In this document: piece after piece, positions 47,401 through 57,885 of the stretch
Layout: each line of letters opens with the position of its first letter
Numbering within the stretch: the stretch's first letter is position 1
DNA from: Sodiomyces alkalinus F11
Taxonomy: Eukaryota > Ascomycota > Sordariomycetes > Glomerellales > Plectosphaerellaceae
Direction: 5' to 3'
DNA length: 64,000 nt
Assembly (NCBI RefSeq): GCF_003711515.1
Contig: NW_021167088.1
Location: 830,351-894,350, forward strand
Notes under the pieces: generated by a model
The model's input: the letters and a program-made list of their open reading frames with translations, nothing else
Told to the model about the DNA's origin: nothing
Databases searched by the model: none
Translations under genes and position numbers: made by a program

Positions 47401-50166
47401 GTAAAGAGTTGCCTCGGCATTGGACTGTTCGGTGGGAGCGTACATATTCGTCCTTCGGATATAAATCTGGCGAGACGCACCGAACATTGGGCGGCGTGAC
47501 AGACTTTGCCTCCCCCCTCCCCCCTCCCCCCCCCAATGTATCGTTCACGTGCTAGAAGTGTTGAAATGTCCCTATGTTGGTCGTGCCGTGTTTACTTGGC
47601 GCTATCGCAGTTAGCTGTCACGGCTCCAGACAGAACAGAATCTTCGTAGAACAGAACAGGCAGCACGGACGGAAAGGCAACAGTCACGTTCCTTTTGCAC
47701 TCCTGCCATGTCGCCGACAAGGTCTGCCTTTCCCTGGTCCATTCATGCGTTCGTCGGGATACGTATCTTGAACTGAAAGGATGAACCCAGTTAGTCCTAG
47801 AGCGGGCCTCATCCACTGTACAACGTATGTATGTATGTACGTCAAAGGAGGTGGGTGGTAGCGCGTGGTGGGGCAGTGTGCTGATGGACTTATGAAAGCG
47901 GGCGGATCCCTCTCGTGAACCGCTCTTGTCCATATGAAGGCTGTACGTTGTATGTACGAAGTACTTATCCGTTATTAGGAGTTGGGTGAGCGGACGCAGC
48001 TGAACGGGGTCGGTGGAGGGAAAGAGGCAATTAAAGAGGTAAAGAGACTTGTACAAGTGTTTTGTACGGGTACGAATTGAGACACCATTGGAAGTTCGAA
48101 TTAAGCCGGAGGAAGAAACATCTTGGCTCGTGCACTATTTCCTAAGGTAGGTAGCGAACAAGGGCGGTTCAATTCCGCGAAGAAGTACAGGTACTTCGAT
48201 CTACGACGGATTTGTACGGATTCGGTAGGTACTCTGGATAACTTCTAAGGGTTCCTAACCTGAAGTTACCTGAGGTAGGGACCTTACCTACGGTACCTAA
48301 CCTAACATCGCAATTTCTTGTCGGGTCCAGCCTGTGGGAACCTCGTCATCCGATGGGAGCATCCGGCTCCTGCCATCGCGTTAAAATACCAAAGGTACCT
48401 TACCTAAATACGGATAGGTACACTTGACACGAGGTACATACGTTGTAGGTATCCGTTGTCCGTCTTAGCCTAAGGTACAACGTGTATTTCATTCCTGTAC
48501 TCGAAGCGCCACATGTGCCGGCTTTTATTACACGTATTATGATCTACCCAGGCACACTGACTTGACAAGCTCGGGAACCCCCGATCAAATTTCCCTGACC
48601 CTGACTCGGAAAGCCTCTTGGATGTCGACAAGTTCGTCGATCGACGGAAGCGTTTGGACCCCACCGCAGTCACCGCAGTGCACAGCGTGCACAGAGGCCT
48701 GGGCGGCCCAGTTTGGCGGATCTTCCCACTGCCCTCGGACTCGACGCCATGACTACTCGCTGTCGGTGCGCCGCTTTCAGCCGTTATGTTCGTACAACGT
48801 CCCCCCGTCGCTTTTCGAGAGACAGGCAGGGACCGGCCGGACGAGGCAGGTTGGTATCCAGGGCGCTCCATTGTCTATCCCACGTTGGCGAGACGAAGCC
48901 ACCCACCTCAATGACGTATTCTGTCAACTACCTAGGTAGGCAGGGAAACATCGCCTTGGAGTATCTAATACCTTAGCTTTGCCCTTGAAAATTTACGACG
49001 TATACCTACTGCTCTCGGTTATGGAATCGCAGTTTGTACCAAGTAATTACGCGGTACAATACGGGTCAACTCGGAGTTCGCACCGGTTCCCCACTTTGAT
49101 GGTCATCTCCCCTGGCTCCCCTGGAGCCTACCTGTACATATCAAAAACCCTTTAGAATGTAATTAATTACGAAGTACGAACTGGGAAACGCGAGGGGCAT
49201 GGCATAGAAAACTCCGCTAGTCGTGAGTTGGTCGGCGACCTTCTTTTATTCTATACCAGGGTCGGCTAGGTGGAAGGATCTTCGCGCCTGTCAACTGCCA
49301 CCTTTATTTCCGACGTGTATCAGGTCGGAGCCCCCCAGGAAACCCACTATATCTGGCTAGAACAGGGGGCCGACCCTTAGCCCCTCCTGGCCCCCAAGTT
49401 CAGCTGTCAACCCCTTGAGCCCCCCTGGACGGTTGTATCCATATCGTGCTTGGTCAGGCTGAACATGCCCCCCATTATTATAACCTAACGAAGACTTTGT
49501 TACTACGAAGTACTAACAGGGGTCTATTCAAGACGCCAACCCTCCAATCCTCCCAACTCTATACCTACCAGCATTCGTACTCGCTGTGTCCTAGTTAGTG
49601 GACTGAAGACGTGTTCGTACTTGATCTCAAATGTCAAGAGATCTAATTAGGACTTGGCGTTTGGTTCTGACACTTTCCTCTCTGCTCCTGGGAAGTTCCC
49701 TCCATCATCCCGACCTGATCACGGCGACATCACCTAGAGACTCCGATTCAAGTAACTGCTCACATGCTAGAATGGCAAAGTTTGAAAGCTCTCGGCAAGA
49801 CGGAGTTGTGATCCACGTCGTCCATGGCAAGACCAATCAATCGGATATCGGCCAAAGTTATTTCCGTTCGGCGGGATCAACTTGCACGGACCACATCAGC
49901 CTAAAGGATCCGATCACCACAGGTAGTTACGATACGTACCTCATCGTAAAACAACAAGCTATCGCGAACCGCGACGACGACCCGTGGGGAACGGCTTTGC
50001 GGTCTCGAGACTGTCCTTCCCGTATGGGTCATTCCAATCGTCCCAAGATGCGTTGAGTTGTTGCATGTACATACACTCTCCCACATAAGGCATCCTGCGC
50101 GGCTGTGCCGATCGGAAGCCGGAACTGCTCTCATCCCCCGATGTCATCCTTTCATTTCTGAGCACC
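44422..50166. other. second gene desert between the homeobox gene and a Zn2Cys6 regulator
   Basis: No supported gene in 5.7 kb. The first few hundred bases should be the homeobox 3' UTR. TACAACGTA-type elements lie at 46540, 46901, 47819, 47944 and 48439; TACTTCGTA-type at 46335, 46352, 47955, 49168 and 49504. A 12-base C run is at 44595-44606. GGTAGGTA/CCTACCTA motifs concentrate at 48140-48480. Open frames such as 49631-50056 have no domain and probably lie in the leader of the next gene. Confidence 0.55.
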
Positions 50167-53096
50167 ATGGAACCGGATAACACCCACCTCGAGTCTGGGG
50201 CGCGCGCAATGCAGGAATTGGGGGCCTTGGCTTGTGTCACCTGCCGCTCCCGCAAACTGAAGTGTGATCGAGTAAAGCCGGCCTGCGGCCGCTGCTTGAA
50301 GGCGAACGGGGACTGCGTGTATCCCGAGTCGAGGAGAAAACCGGCCGCTAAACGTAGAAATGTCCGGGAACTGGAGGAGAGGTTAGGTAAATAGAAAACC
50401 TGTTCTCACTTTTCTTGATTAGTGCCCCATTTTAGAACCACGTCGCTCATACCGATATAATAGCACAAGTCGAAGGTCTCCTCAGGGAGTCCGGCACATC
50501 CACCACCGCTGGTCCTCCCAATGCTGGGCGCGGAGGCCCATCGTTCGGGCGTCATGATGGCTTCCCGGCTGACGTGGAAAGCCTACTAGCAGGGGAAGTT
50601 GGGCCTCCAGGAGTCCGTCCGGCGTCAGACGGGACGACACCCGAGCTGCCCGTTATGCCCGATGGTCACCCGCAAAGTGATTTCTCGAACATCGCGTTCA
50701 CGGCGTCCGCGTCTCCCGGGGAAATCATAGGCCTCGGTCAGTTCGAGTTCCTTCCCCCTGTGGAACTGATGGAAGATTTGTATGGCTACATATGCCCCCA
50801 CCCCCATGTTGTGACCTTAACCAAAGACTCATCGCTTGATAGGAACAACACCTATTTCCAACGACAACACCAGTTCTTCCCCATCGTTCACCCTGGTCGG
50901 TACTTCCAATCGTTCTACTCGGTGCCGCACATGCGACCCCCGATGTGTCTCCAATATGCCATCTGGGCCCTCGCATCCAATGGACACGAGAAGTACTCTC
51001 GATATCACGACGTTTTCTACAAACGAGCTCGGCAATACGCAGATGCAGATGAGCTGCGCGTAAGTCAAATATCCCAATCCCACCAACCCCTAAGTGCTAC
51101 TACTCATCGGTGATTTCTCGCTACCGCAGGACACTGGTGAACATTTTGTGAGAGTGTCCCATGCCCAGGCGTGGGCGCTGATCGCCACAGACGAAGCGCG
51201 CAGCATGCTTTTTACCCGAGCCGCCATGAGTTCGGCAAAGGCGATACGACTGGTTCAGATGATGGGCCTCCACCGAATAGATGGCGATGGCCATGAGATG
51301 GCTCCGACTTTGGCGCCGCCTAAGGACTGGACGGAGGTCGAGGAACGCCGAAGGGCTTTCTGGGGTGTCTTCTCTATTGACACACATGCCAGTCTCTCAA
51401 CGGGTTGGCCAACGCTGATCAACCCAGCCGATGTAGGGCATTTCGGCGATCACTTTTTGCTGGTGGTTTTTGGGCATTTCTTTTAATACTTTTTTGCTAA
51501 CCCGTGGCAGATTACCACCACCCTCCCCGCGTCAGAGGAAGCTTTCAACGAGGGCAGGGACGAGAAGACGTGCACCCTCCCGGAAGCGATCAAGGGAGCG
51601 TCGTACTCTACGTTTGGGGGGACCATACTTCTCTGCCACATATACAACGAAATCCTCGCCCACGTTCATCGCTCCAAACCAAACGCGCACCCAGAAGACG
51701 TGCAGTACGGCGAGTTTTGGAAGAAGCACCGAGAGCTGGATAATATGCTCTCCAGCACGTTCATGTTCCTGCCCCCTGCGTTTCGGTCTCCTCAGAACCT
51801 CAGGAATCCTCCGGCCGTACATGCCAATCTGAACCTCCACGCGTCCGTCATCTGCCTTCATCATGCCGCGATAGAGAAGATCGACACCTATAATCTCCCT
51901 GAATCCTTGCGCGTCGCCTCGAAACTCCGCCTACGGATGGCGGCTGAGGAAATTGTCAACATTATTCGACTGAGCAGCCACAATATTAGCTCCGGATATG
52001 TAAGGAGAGAATTCGGAACTGCCCTCATGACTGACGAGACAAATCGCTGATACACAAATTATAGAAAAGCCCGCTTGCCGCGTTGTCGATGTATTGCGCC
52101 GCTTCGGTATACGTGTACATTGCGAAGCTAGACCCGCAGGCGGGCCTCGCCGATTCCGACATGAGCAACCTAGAGCTCATCTTTCAGGCGATGGAAGCTA
52201 TTTCCCGAACGCACTTTATAACACGAAGCTTCCTTCAGCAGCTCTGTGCCGATGTTGAGCAAAACGGTCTGAGTTCCGTCATTCGCTTGCCCAGCCTAGC
52301 CGAGTACCGCAACCCTTTCGGTTGGCCGTCGTCCAATATTCCTCTTTTAGCTAGGAATCATCTCTCAAAGCACACCGACATCCAGACGCCATTACCAGGG
52401 AGGTTGCCACTCGAAGTTCAGACTAGCGCTTACGAACCGTCTCCCCCTCGGAGGCAGCAGAAAGTGGATGCCAACAACAGTCGAGATGGTCACGGCGGAG
52501 TTGCCACAAACTCCAACATGTCGAATAAGCGGAAACGGGTGTCGCCGGCGCCAGATGCTCCGGATAGGGCGACGGGCTACAGAGAACGTTCGTTTGACTA
52601 CGTGTCGTCTGCCGCATTGATGCAGGCTCGGAACAAGAACGATTCCGGAGGCCGCGGGGCGTATGGCGGCGGCGGACTGCTAAGGGCTACGGGGACGACG
52701 CCGATGACCAGCAACAGCCAGGCTGTCGACTTGCCACACCGCAGAAATCTGGCAGCAGCATCGTCTTCAGTTTTATCCAATGGCGGCGACAACACAACCT
52801 CGTGCACCCCGACGGGAAACAGTAATGACTTTCGGGAAAAACACCACAGGACATCACAGAACGACCAGGAACGACACTCCAGGGATGGCGCGGGCAGTCG
52901 ATTAGGGACCGGGGGTGTGGGCTTTGACATGCCAAGTAACTATGCATCATACACGCAAAACGCAGGCCTATTCAACCAAACAAGGTTTGTTGTTGACGCC
53001 TCGACAGGTCTTGAACCATGGCCTCTCCCGACGCCGTCAAACAACGACATTGCGTGGCCGACGGGAAACGAAACGGGTCATGGTCCCAATTACTAG
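50167..53096 (+). CDS. Zn(II)2Cys6 transcription factor with fungal-specific (MHR) domain
   Basis: Six exons (50167-50386, 50464-50779, 50843-51059, 51130-51432, 51511-51999, 52065-53096) close to 858 aa. The N-terminal cluster is Cys23-x2-Cys26-x6-Cys33-x6-Cys40-x2-Cys43-x6-Cys50, followed by a basic linker and a short predicted dimerisation helix (ELEERLAQVEGLLRE). The middle-homology region starts around residue 180 (QRQHQFFPIVHPGRYFQSFY, RPPMCLQYAIWALA) and includes SSAKAIRLVQMMGLHRID and EERRRAFWGVFSIDTHAS, the PF04082 signature. The C-terminal 280 residues are low-complexity, with a KRKR element that may be a nuclear signal. Intron 2 (63 nt) is a multiple of three without a stop, so retention would insert 21 residues; it was removed because MEDL then joins directly to NNTYFQRQHQFFP as in the family. 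Target genes cannot be told. Confidence 0.9.
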
Positions 53097-54273
53097 GGTA
53101 CACCGAATACGACCAAAACCCCAAGCGCAAGCTCATCGGGGGATTCTCATACTTTCGAGGTGGTACGAATCCGGGGATGGCTCTTGCGACTGAGACGTGG
53201 AGCTCTCCATGTTTCAGAACGGAGAGTTCGGGGGGGGACGTGGGTCTACAGATACGGATTCTTCGCTGACCCGCGGTCTGTGAACCCGTCTTTTCTTCCT
53301 CGCGGTGCGCAGCCACGTTCACCAGCAGCGTAGCTTCGCACACCCTCCACGAGCAACTGGTCATGGGCACGGTGGTTGCAAATATGCTTTGCAACAATAT
53401 GTCTATCTGAATAGAGAGGATCTAAATTTCCACGTTTTTAGAAAAGTATGGCTTATTTCTGACTCTGCTTTCCCGAGTCATGGAGCATTGCATTCACGTC
53501 TATGGGGGACTGGGATCCCAGTGCTACGCCTTCGACTTGTGAGTCTACTAGAGGTAGACGACGCCCATGCTGACCTTTTCTCCACAGATGTTGCGCTTAT
53601 CACGGGGGACGACCAGGCAGGACATTTGCCCCAATAAACTCGAGGTCCCAAGGATATGGCGGTTCTCATTGGCGTTATCGACAGCTTATGCTGATGCGTA
53701 TCTCTCACGGCTCCCGCTGGAGTAGGTAGAAAGGCGCTGGAAGGCTGGTGGTTCAATAATGACCGGATAAAGTTTGAGGGTCGTGAATTTGCCGACAGGA
53801 TAAACGATATTGGAGGATATACCACATATAAACGGGGTCGTTTTATGCGCAACATTGCTAGATATGACATTGCTGTGATGACGACTCGGGATGGAGAGAC
53901 GCTCAATGGGACATGGATATCGGAGTATCGCGGCTTATGTAATCTCACCTTGACAGTACCTCGGGAATTCCAACTACCAACTTGCAAGTATTACCTCCTT
54001 TCATCCCAGATTAAGATATTTGCCTGGTATCAGGATGGGAATCGACGAATATCCATGTCATATATTGGTTTCGCTCTACCCTTCTTAACACCTACCACGT
54101 CCCTCATGACTCGCGAGGTCATAATTCTATTTACATCCAGGAACAGAACTCCTTAGATATGTATCCCCCAAACCATCATCACAACGACGACTTGAACAGC
54201 ATCAGTCAATTCCCTAACATAATCCTCAACATCAATTTCCAAGTTTTCCACGAGGAGTCACCCCAGAAATCCG
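53097..54273. other. intergenic region
   Basis: About 1.2 kb between the Zn2Cys6 gene and the PrpF-family gene. No supported gene; the right end should hold the PrpF-family promoter. Confidence 0.65.
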
Positions 54274-55479
54274 ATGCACCTAGTCCCTTTCCGCCTTGCC
54301 CGGGGGGCGGCTTGGCCCTCGTTGAGCCGGTGGGCTAGAGCAGCATTTTCCACCACCAGGTCACTCGACACCAGACCATTCCAGGCCATTTTTGCGCGCG
54401 GTGGCACTTCGAATGGCCTTGTCATTCGAAAGCAAGATTTACCCCCAGAGGACCAATGGCCTTCTGTCCTCCCTCCGGCTATGGGATCCCCGGACCCTTA
54501 CGCCAGGCAGCTGAACGGCATAGGTTCTGGCATCTCATCGACCTCCAAGATCGTCATCCTCTCGCCCCCGTCCCGCCCCGACACTGACGTAGACTACACC
54601 TTTGTCCAAGTTGGTATCAAGGATGGCTTCCTAGACCTAGCCGGGAACTGCGGCAACATGTCTTCCCTCGTCGGGCCCCTGAGCTTAGACGAGGGACTCG
54701 TCAAGAACCCCCCACTGCACCAGGACGGTGAGCACACCATGGCTTCCGTGCGCATCTTCAACACCAACACCTCCAAGGTGATCCTGTCGCAGTTCAGAGT
54801 CGACGGAACCCCGCCGCGCTTCGTACCTCACGGCGACTACGCGATAGACGGCGTTCCCGGAACGAGCAGCAGGATCACCCTCAAGTTCCTCGACCCGGCC
54901 GGCGCGAAAACCGGCAAGGCATTGCCGACGGGAAATCCAGTTGATTCCCTACAGCTCAGTGACGGTTCCTCCATCCCTGCTTCGCTTGTGGACGTGAGCA
55001 ATCCTGCCGTCTTCGTCAGGGCCGCCGACCTCGGGCTGTCCGACCCTGAATCTCTGACTCCTTCCTCCATCGAGGCCGACGACCAACTCAAGGACAAGCT
55101 AGCGGAGATTCGACGAGCTGGCACGTCGGCAATGGGCTTGGATCCCGAGATTGAGAGCGTTCCCAAGATCGTTCTCCTATTCTCCGACCCCGGGTCACCT
55201 GATGTTGACGTTCGCTGTCTCGCCATGTCCATGGGCCAAGCCCACAAGGCCGTGCCCCTGACCATGGCCTTGTGTCTGGGCTCGTCGTGTTACATCCCCG
55301 GTACCATCGGCTTCGAATTGTTCCGTCGCCGGGGGGCTAGCGAAAAGAGCTCCGTGGTAGTAGGGCACCCCAGCGGCAGGGTCGAGATTGGGACCACTCT
55401 CAATGAGCGGGGCGAGATCGTGTCTGCCGATCTCCACCGCACCGCGCGAGTTCTGATGAAAGGGGATGTCTTCTACTGA
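54274..55479 (+). CDS. PrpF-family (DUF453) isomerase, probable mitochondrial 2-methylaconitate-type enzyme
   Basis: Single-exon gene of 401 aa. PrpF enzymes isomerise the double bond of 2-methylaconitate-like tricarboxylates; bacterial PrpF works with AcnD in the 2-methylcitrate cycle of propionate breakdown. Family landmarks: ARGGTSNG (42-48), MGSPDPYARQLNGIGSG, SSTSKIVILS (Lys92), GNCGNMSS (Cys126), and the later GTSAMGLDPE and VGHPSGRVEIG blocks. Lys92 and Cys126 correspond to the catalytic pair described for bacterial PrpF. The first motif is usually GGTSKG; here Lys is replaced by Asn47. The first ~30 residues are Arg-, Ala- and Ser-rich with almost no acidic residue and look like a mitochondrial presequence (possible cleavage near AFSTTRS). 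Fungi usually run the methylcitrate cycle without AcnD, so the true substrate may differ. No AcnD or methylcitrate synthase gene is nearby. Confidence 0.9.
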   Translation: MHLVPFRLARGAAWPSLSRWARAAFSTTRSLDTRPFQAIFARGGTSNGLVIRKQDLPPEDQWPSVLPPAMGSPDPYARQLNGIGSGISSTSKIVILSPPSRPDTDVDYTFVQVGIKDGFLDLAGNCGNMSSLVGPLSLDEGLVKNPPLHQDGEHTMASVRIFNTNTSKVILSQFRVDGTPPRFVPHGDYAIDGVPGTSSRITLKFLDPAGAKTGKALPTGNPVDSLQLSDGSSIPASLVDVSNPAVFVRAADLGLSDPESLTPSSIEADDQLKDKLAEIRRAGTSAMGLDPEIESVPKIVLLFSDPGSPDVDVRCLAMSMGQAHKAVPLTMALCLGSSCYIPGTIGFELFRRRGASEKSSVVVGHPSGRVEIGTTLNERGEIVSADLHRTARVLMKGDVFY

Positions 55480-56582
55480 GAGAAATGGATGCATTTACCT
55501 ACTGTGGCGTCCTGTTTATATCCGTGGAGCTGTTTACGTCCATGGCCGTACGCGAGGACGATGGCCCGGGAGCTGGGCCGTTGGGGAGACCATGCCGATG
55601 CCGACCGGTTTCACTGTCGGTTCATGCTGCTCAAGGGCTCAAAGCCTCAGCTCATGCGACTTTTACAAGGGCTTTCCATATGATGACCTGCGTGCCCCTG
55701 AACAGGGCTAGGGCATGCCGCCGCTCGCACTGCACTCGGAAGACTTCAGAGCTGAGGGTCTGCAAAACAAATCCGCCGGGAATTTTCTTCGAAAGGACGA
55801 AGAACGGTGCGGCTGGTCGACTGTTCTGCAATTAGGCAACCGGATTTTTAGATTCATCTCCCTACAACCAAGCTTGGGGGAGGACCTTGGACGAGTACTT
55901 TGGAGAGACCATCGAATCGGGTTCGGACTCGACCTGACATGTATTGAGTGAAATGTTACTATGACCTAGACCCAATACTGGTAAATTATGACTACCTAGA
56001 TAGACTCCTTCTTTTCTGTTGGTACGATGTATATACAAAAGCGGCTCTCAATTAATGGACTACATACGACACTCGGAGACTCCTGACGTTGGAATAGAGG
56101 AAACAAGCAGAAGGTCATGATATCGGGTTCCAAGTTCCAACCGGGGATTTGAAAAGAAAAAAAATAACAAAAACAGCTCAATCTCACATTTTGCACGGCT
56201 GATATCTACCAATAACCCCTAACACGTGCAGAACAGCAGGGCTCTTTTACTCTACAGCATTTCGAACGGCTTTTTCCAACCTCTGAGACCTCGGTGAACC
56301 ATCCGCTTACCGGCCTCTCACCGAGGTGAACAAGCCCCCAAGTGAGCGGACTCCACCAATGTCTTGGCAGGTACAGTAACAAGGTATCCCGTACCATTAC
56401 CGACGCGTCTCGAGTGTGTGCTCGGCATTGTCTACAAGAACATCGCCTAGTCGACTACCACTGGGAAACTTTATATTGACAACCTGCACTGCTTCTTCTT
56501 GACCACTCGTAACGGAAAACTTTTTTTTTTTTTTTTTTTTGGGGGGGGGGATCGAGAAGCTTGAGATCCGGGTGCTGTCACG
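55480..56582. other. intergenic region
   Basis: About 1.1 kb between the PrpF-family and EBP genes, holding one 3' UTR and the EBP promoter. Short open frames on both strands have no support. It ends with a T20G10 homopolymer pair just upstream of the EBP start. Confidence 0.65.
56521..56550. repeat. homopolymer pair T20 then G10 in the EBP leader/promoter
   Basis: Twenty T followed directly by ten G, ending 33 bases before the EBP start codon. Confidence 0.97.
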
Positions 56583-57885
56583 ATGCCCTTTCACCACCAC
56601 AGCGATGTGCCACCATCGCAGCAAAGCCAGCCACAGCACCCCTACTACCCCATTGACGTGCCCATTTCACATTTTCGCGCCAACGAGACGGACCTGCCCC
56701 TCGTACTGGCGGCTTTTGGAGGCATCGTAGGTGTGGTTGTGATAGGAGCCGCCTGGATAGCGAGACGGACCAAGGTGAGGGGGTTAGATAGGTTCGCCGT
56801 GTGTTGGTTTGCGCTCTGTGAGTCCATCCATCCTTTCCCATGCTTGGTTGAGATCCTCGCTCGACGTATATGTGGCCGGTTTTAGTTGACTTTACGTGCA
56901 TGAAGCTGGGTTCCTACACTGCTTCTTCGAAGGTATCATTTCCCTCTGCCCTCGAGTGACGAGTGGGATAACACATCTCTACGCTCTCGGGTCCCCGGGG
57001 ACCCGGGCATGGGCGAGATCGGACTGACAGTCGAGTACACTGTAGGGTATTTTATCTGGAATCATAGCACCCTGGCTGGCTTACAATCCGTGTTTGGACA
57101 AGCATGGAAGGAGTACGCCTTGTCTGATTCTCGTTACTTGACTTCCGACCCCTTCATGCTGTGTGTCGAGTCCATAACTGTGGTGAGTCCGCTCCCAATG
57201 GGAACCCCCTTTCCCCCTTTTACCCCTCTTTGCCCCCTTTTTCCAACCTGGCTCGGATCTGGTCCTCCCATGGAATGAAGACTATGAAACGCGATGGGAA
57301 AGGGAGCAATAAAAGACCAACCAAAGGCAAGAAAAAGAATGAAACGCTGAGGACCGCCGGGGCAAAATCACACACAGATCGTCTGGGGCCCCCTTTGTTG
57401 GGCCATCGTCTTCGCTATCGTCACGCGCAACGCTCTCCGCCACCCACTCCAAGTCATTATGTGCGTGGGCCATTTGTATGGCGTGGCTCTGTACTACTCG
57501 ACCAGCCTGACGGAGAGGGCGATGCATGGGACGGTGCATAGCCGGCCCGAGTTTCTGTATTTCTGGGTGTACTACGTTGGTTTCAACGCGCCCTGGGTCG
57601 TCGTCCCGATGGGTATGTTCCTCCTTCTCGTTTTCCTTGCCAGCCAGGCGGATTTCCCCCAGGCGGATTCCCCGTTGTCTAGATAACAGCAGTTCTGCCT
57701 GCGAAGACTCCAGAAAGGACCATTGGCCAGACGAGGTCCCCCGAGAAATCTCTGAAATCCATCATTTCAAGTGCAAATGCTAACGAGATCACGATGGAAC
57801 AGTCTTGCTTTGGCAGAGTATGAGTTCTATTCGGGAGGCAATCGGTGCATTGGAGAGGGAGGAGAGCGGGAGGAAGAGGAGATAA
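56583..57885 (+). CDS. EBP-type 3-beta-hydroxysteroid delta8-delta7 isomerase (EXPERA domain)
   Basis: Five exons (56583-56817, 56906-56932, 57046-57182, 57378-57612, 57803-57885) give 238 aa; exon 2 is only 27 nt. It is an ER multi-span protein expected to shift the sterol C8-C9 double bond to C7-C8. A short polar N-terminus with HHH precedes the first helix (LPLVLAAFGGIVGVVVIGAAW). Catalytic-type residues keep EBP spacing: His83 and Glu87 in FLHCFFEGYF, Glu129 and Thr132 in CVESITVIVWGP. KEYALSDSRYLTSDPF and the PEFLYFWVYYVGFNAPWVVVP helix are strong family marks. The end, RKRR, is a basic cytosolic tail. Some filamentous fungi carry an EBP-like gene beside the unrelated ERG2 isomerase; whether this copy acts in ergosterol synthesis is unknown. 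All junctions agree in phase and each restores conserved sequence. Confidence 0.92.

Noticed and set aside
49631..50056. 141-codon plus-strand frame before the Zn2Cys6 gene
   Set aside because: No recognisable domain; position and strand fit the leader or promoter of the next gene.
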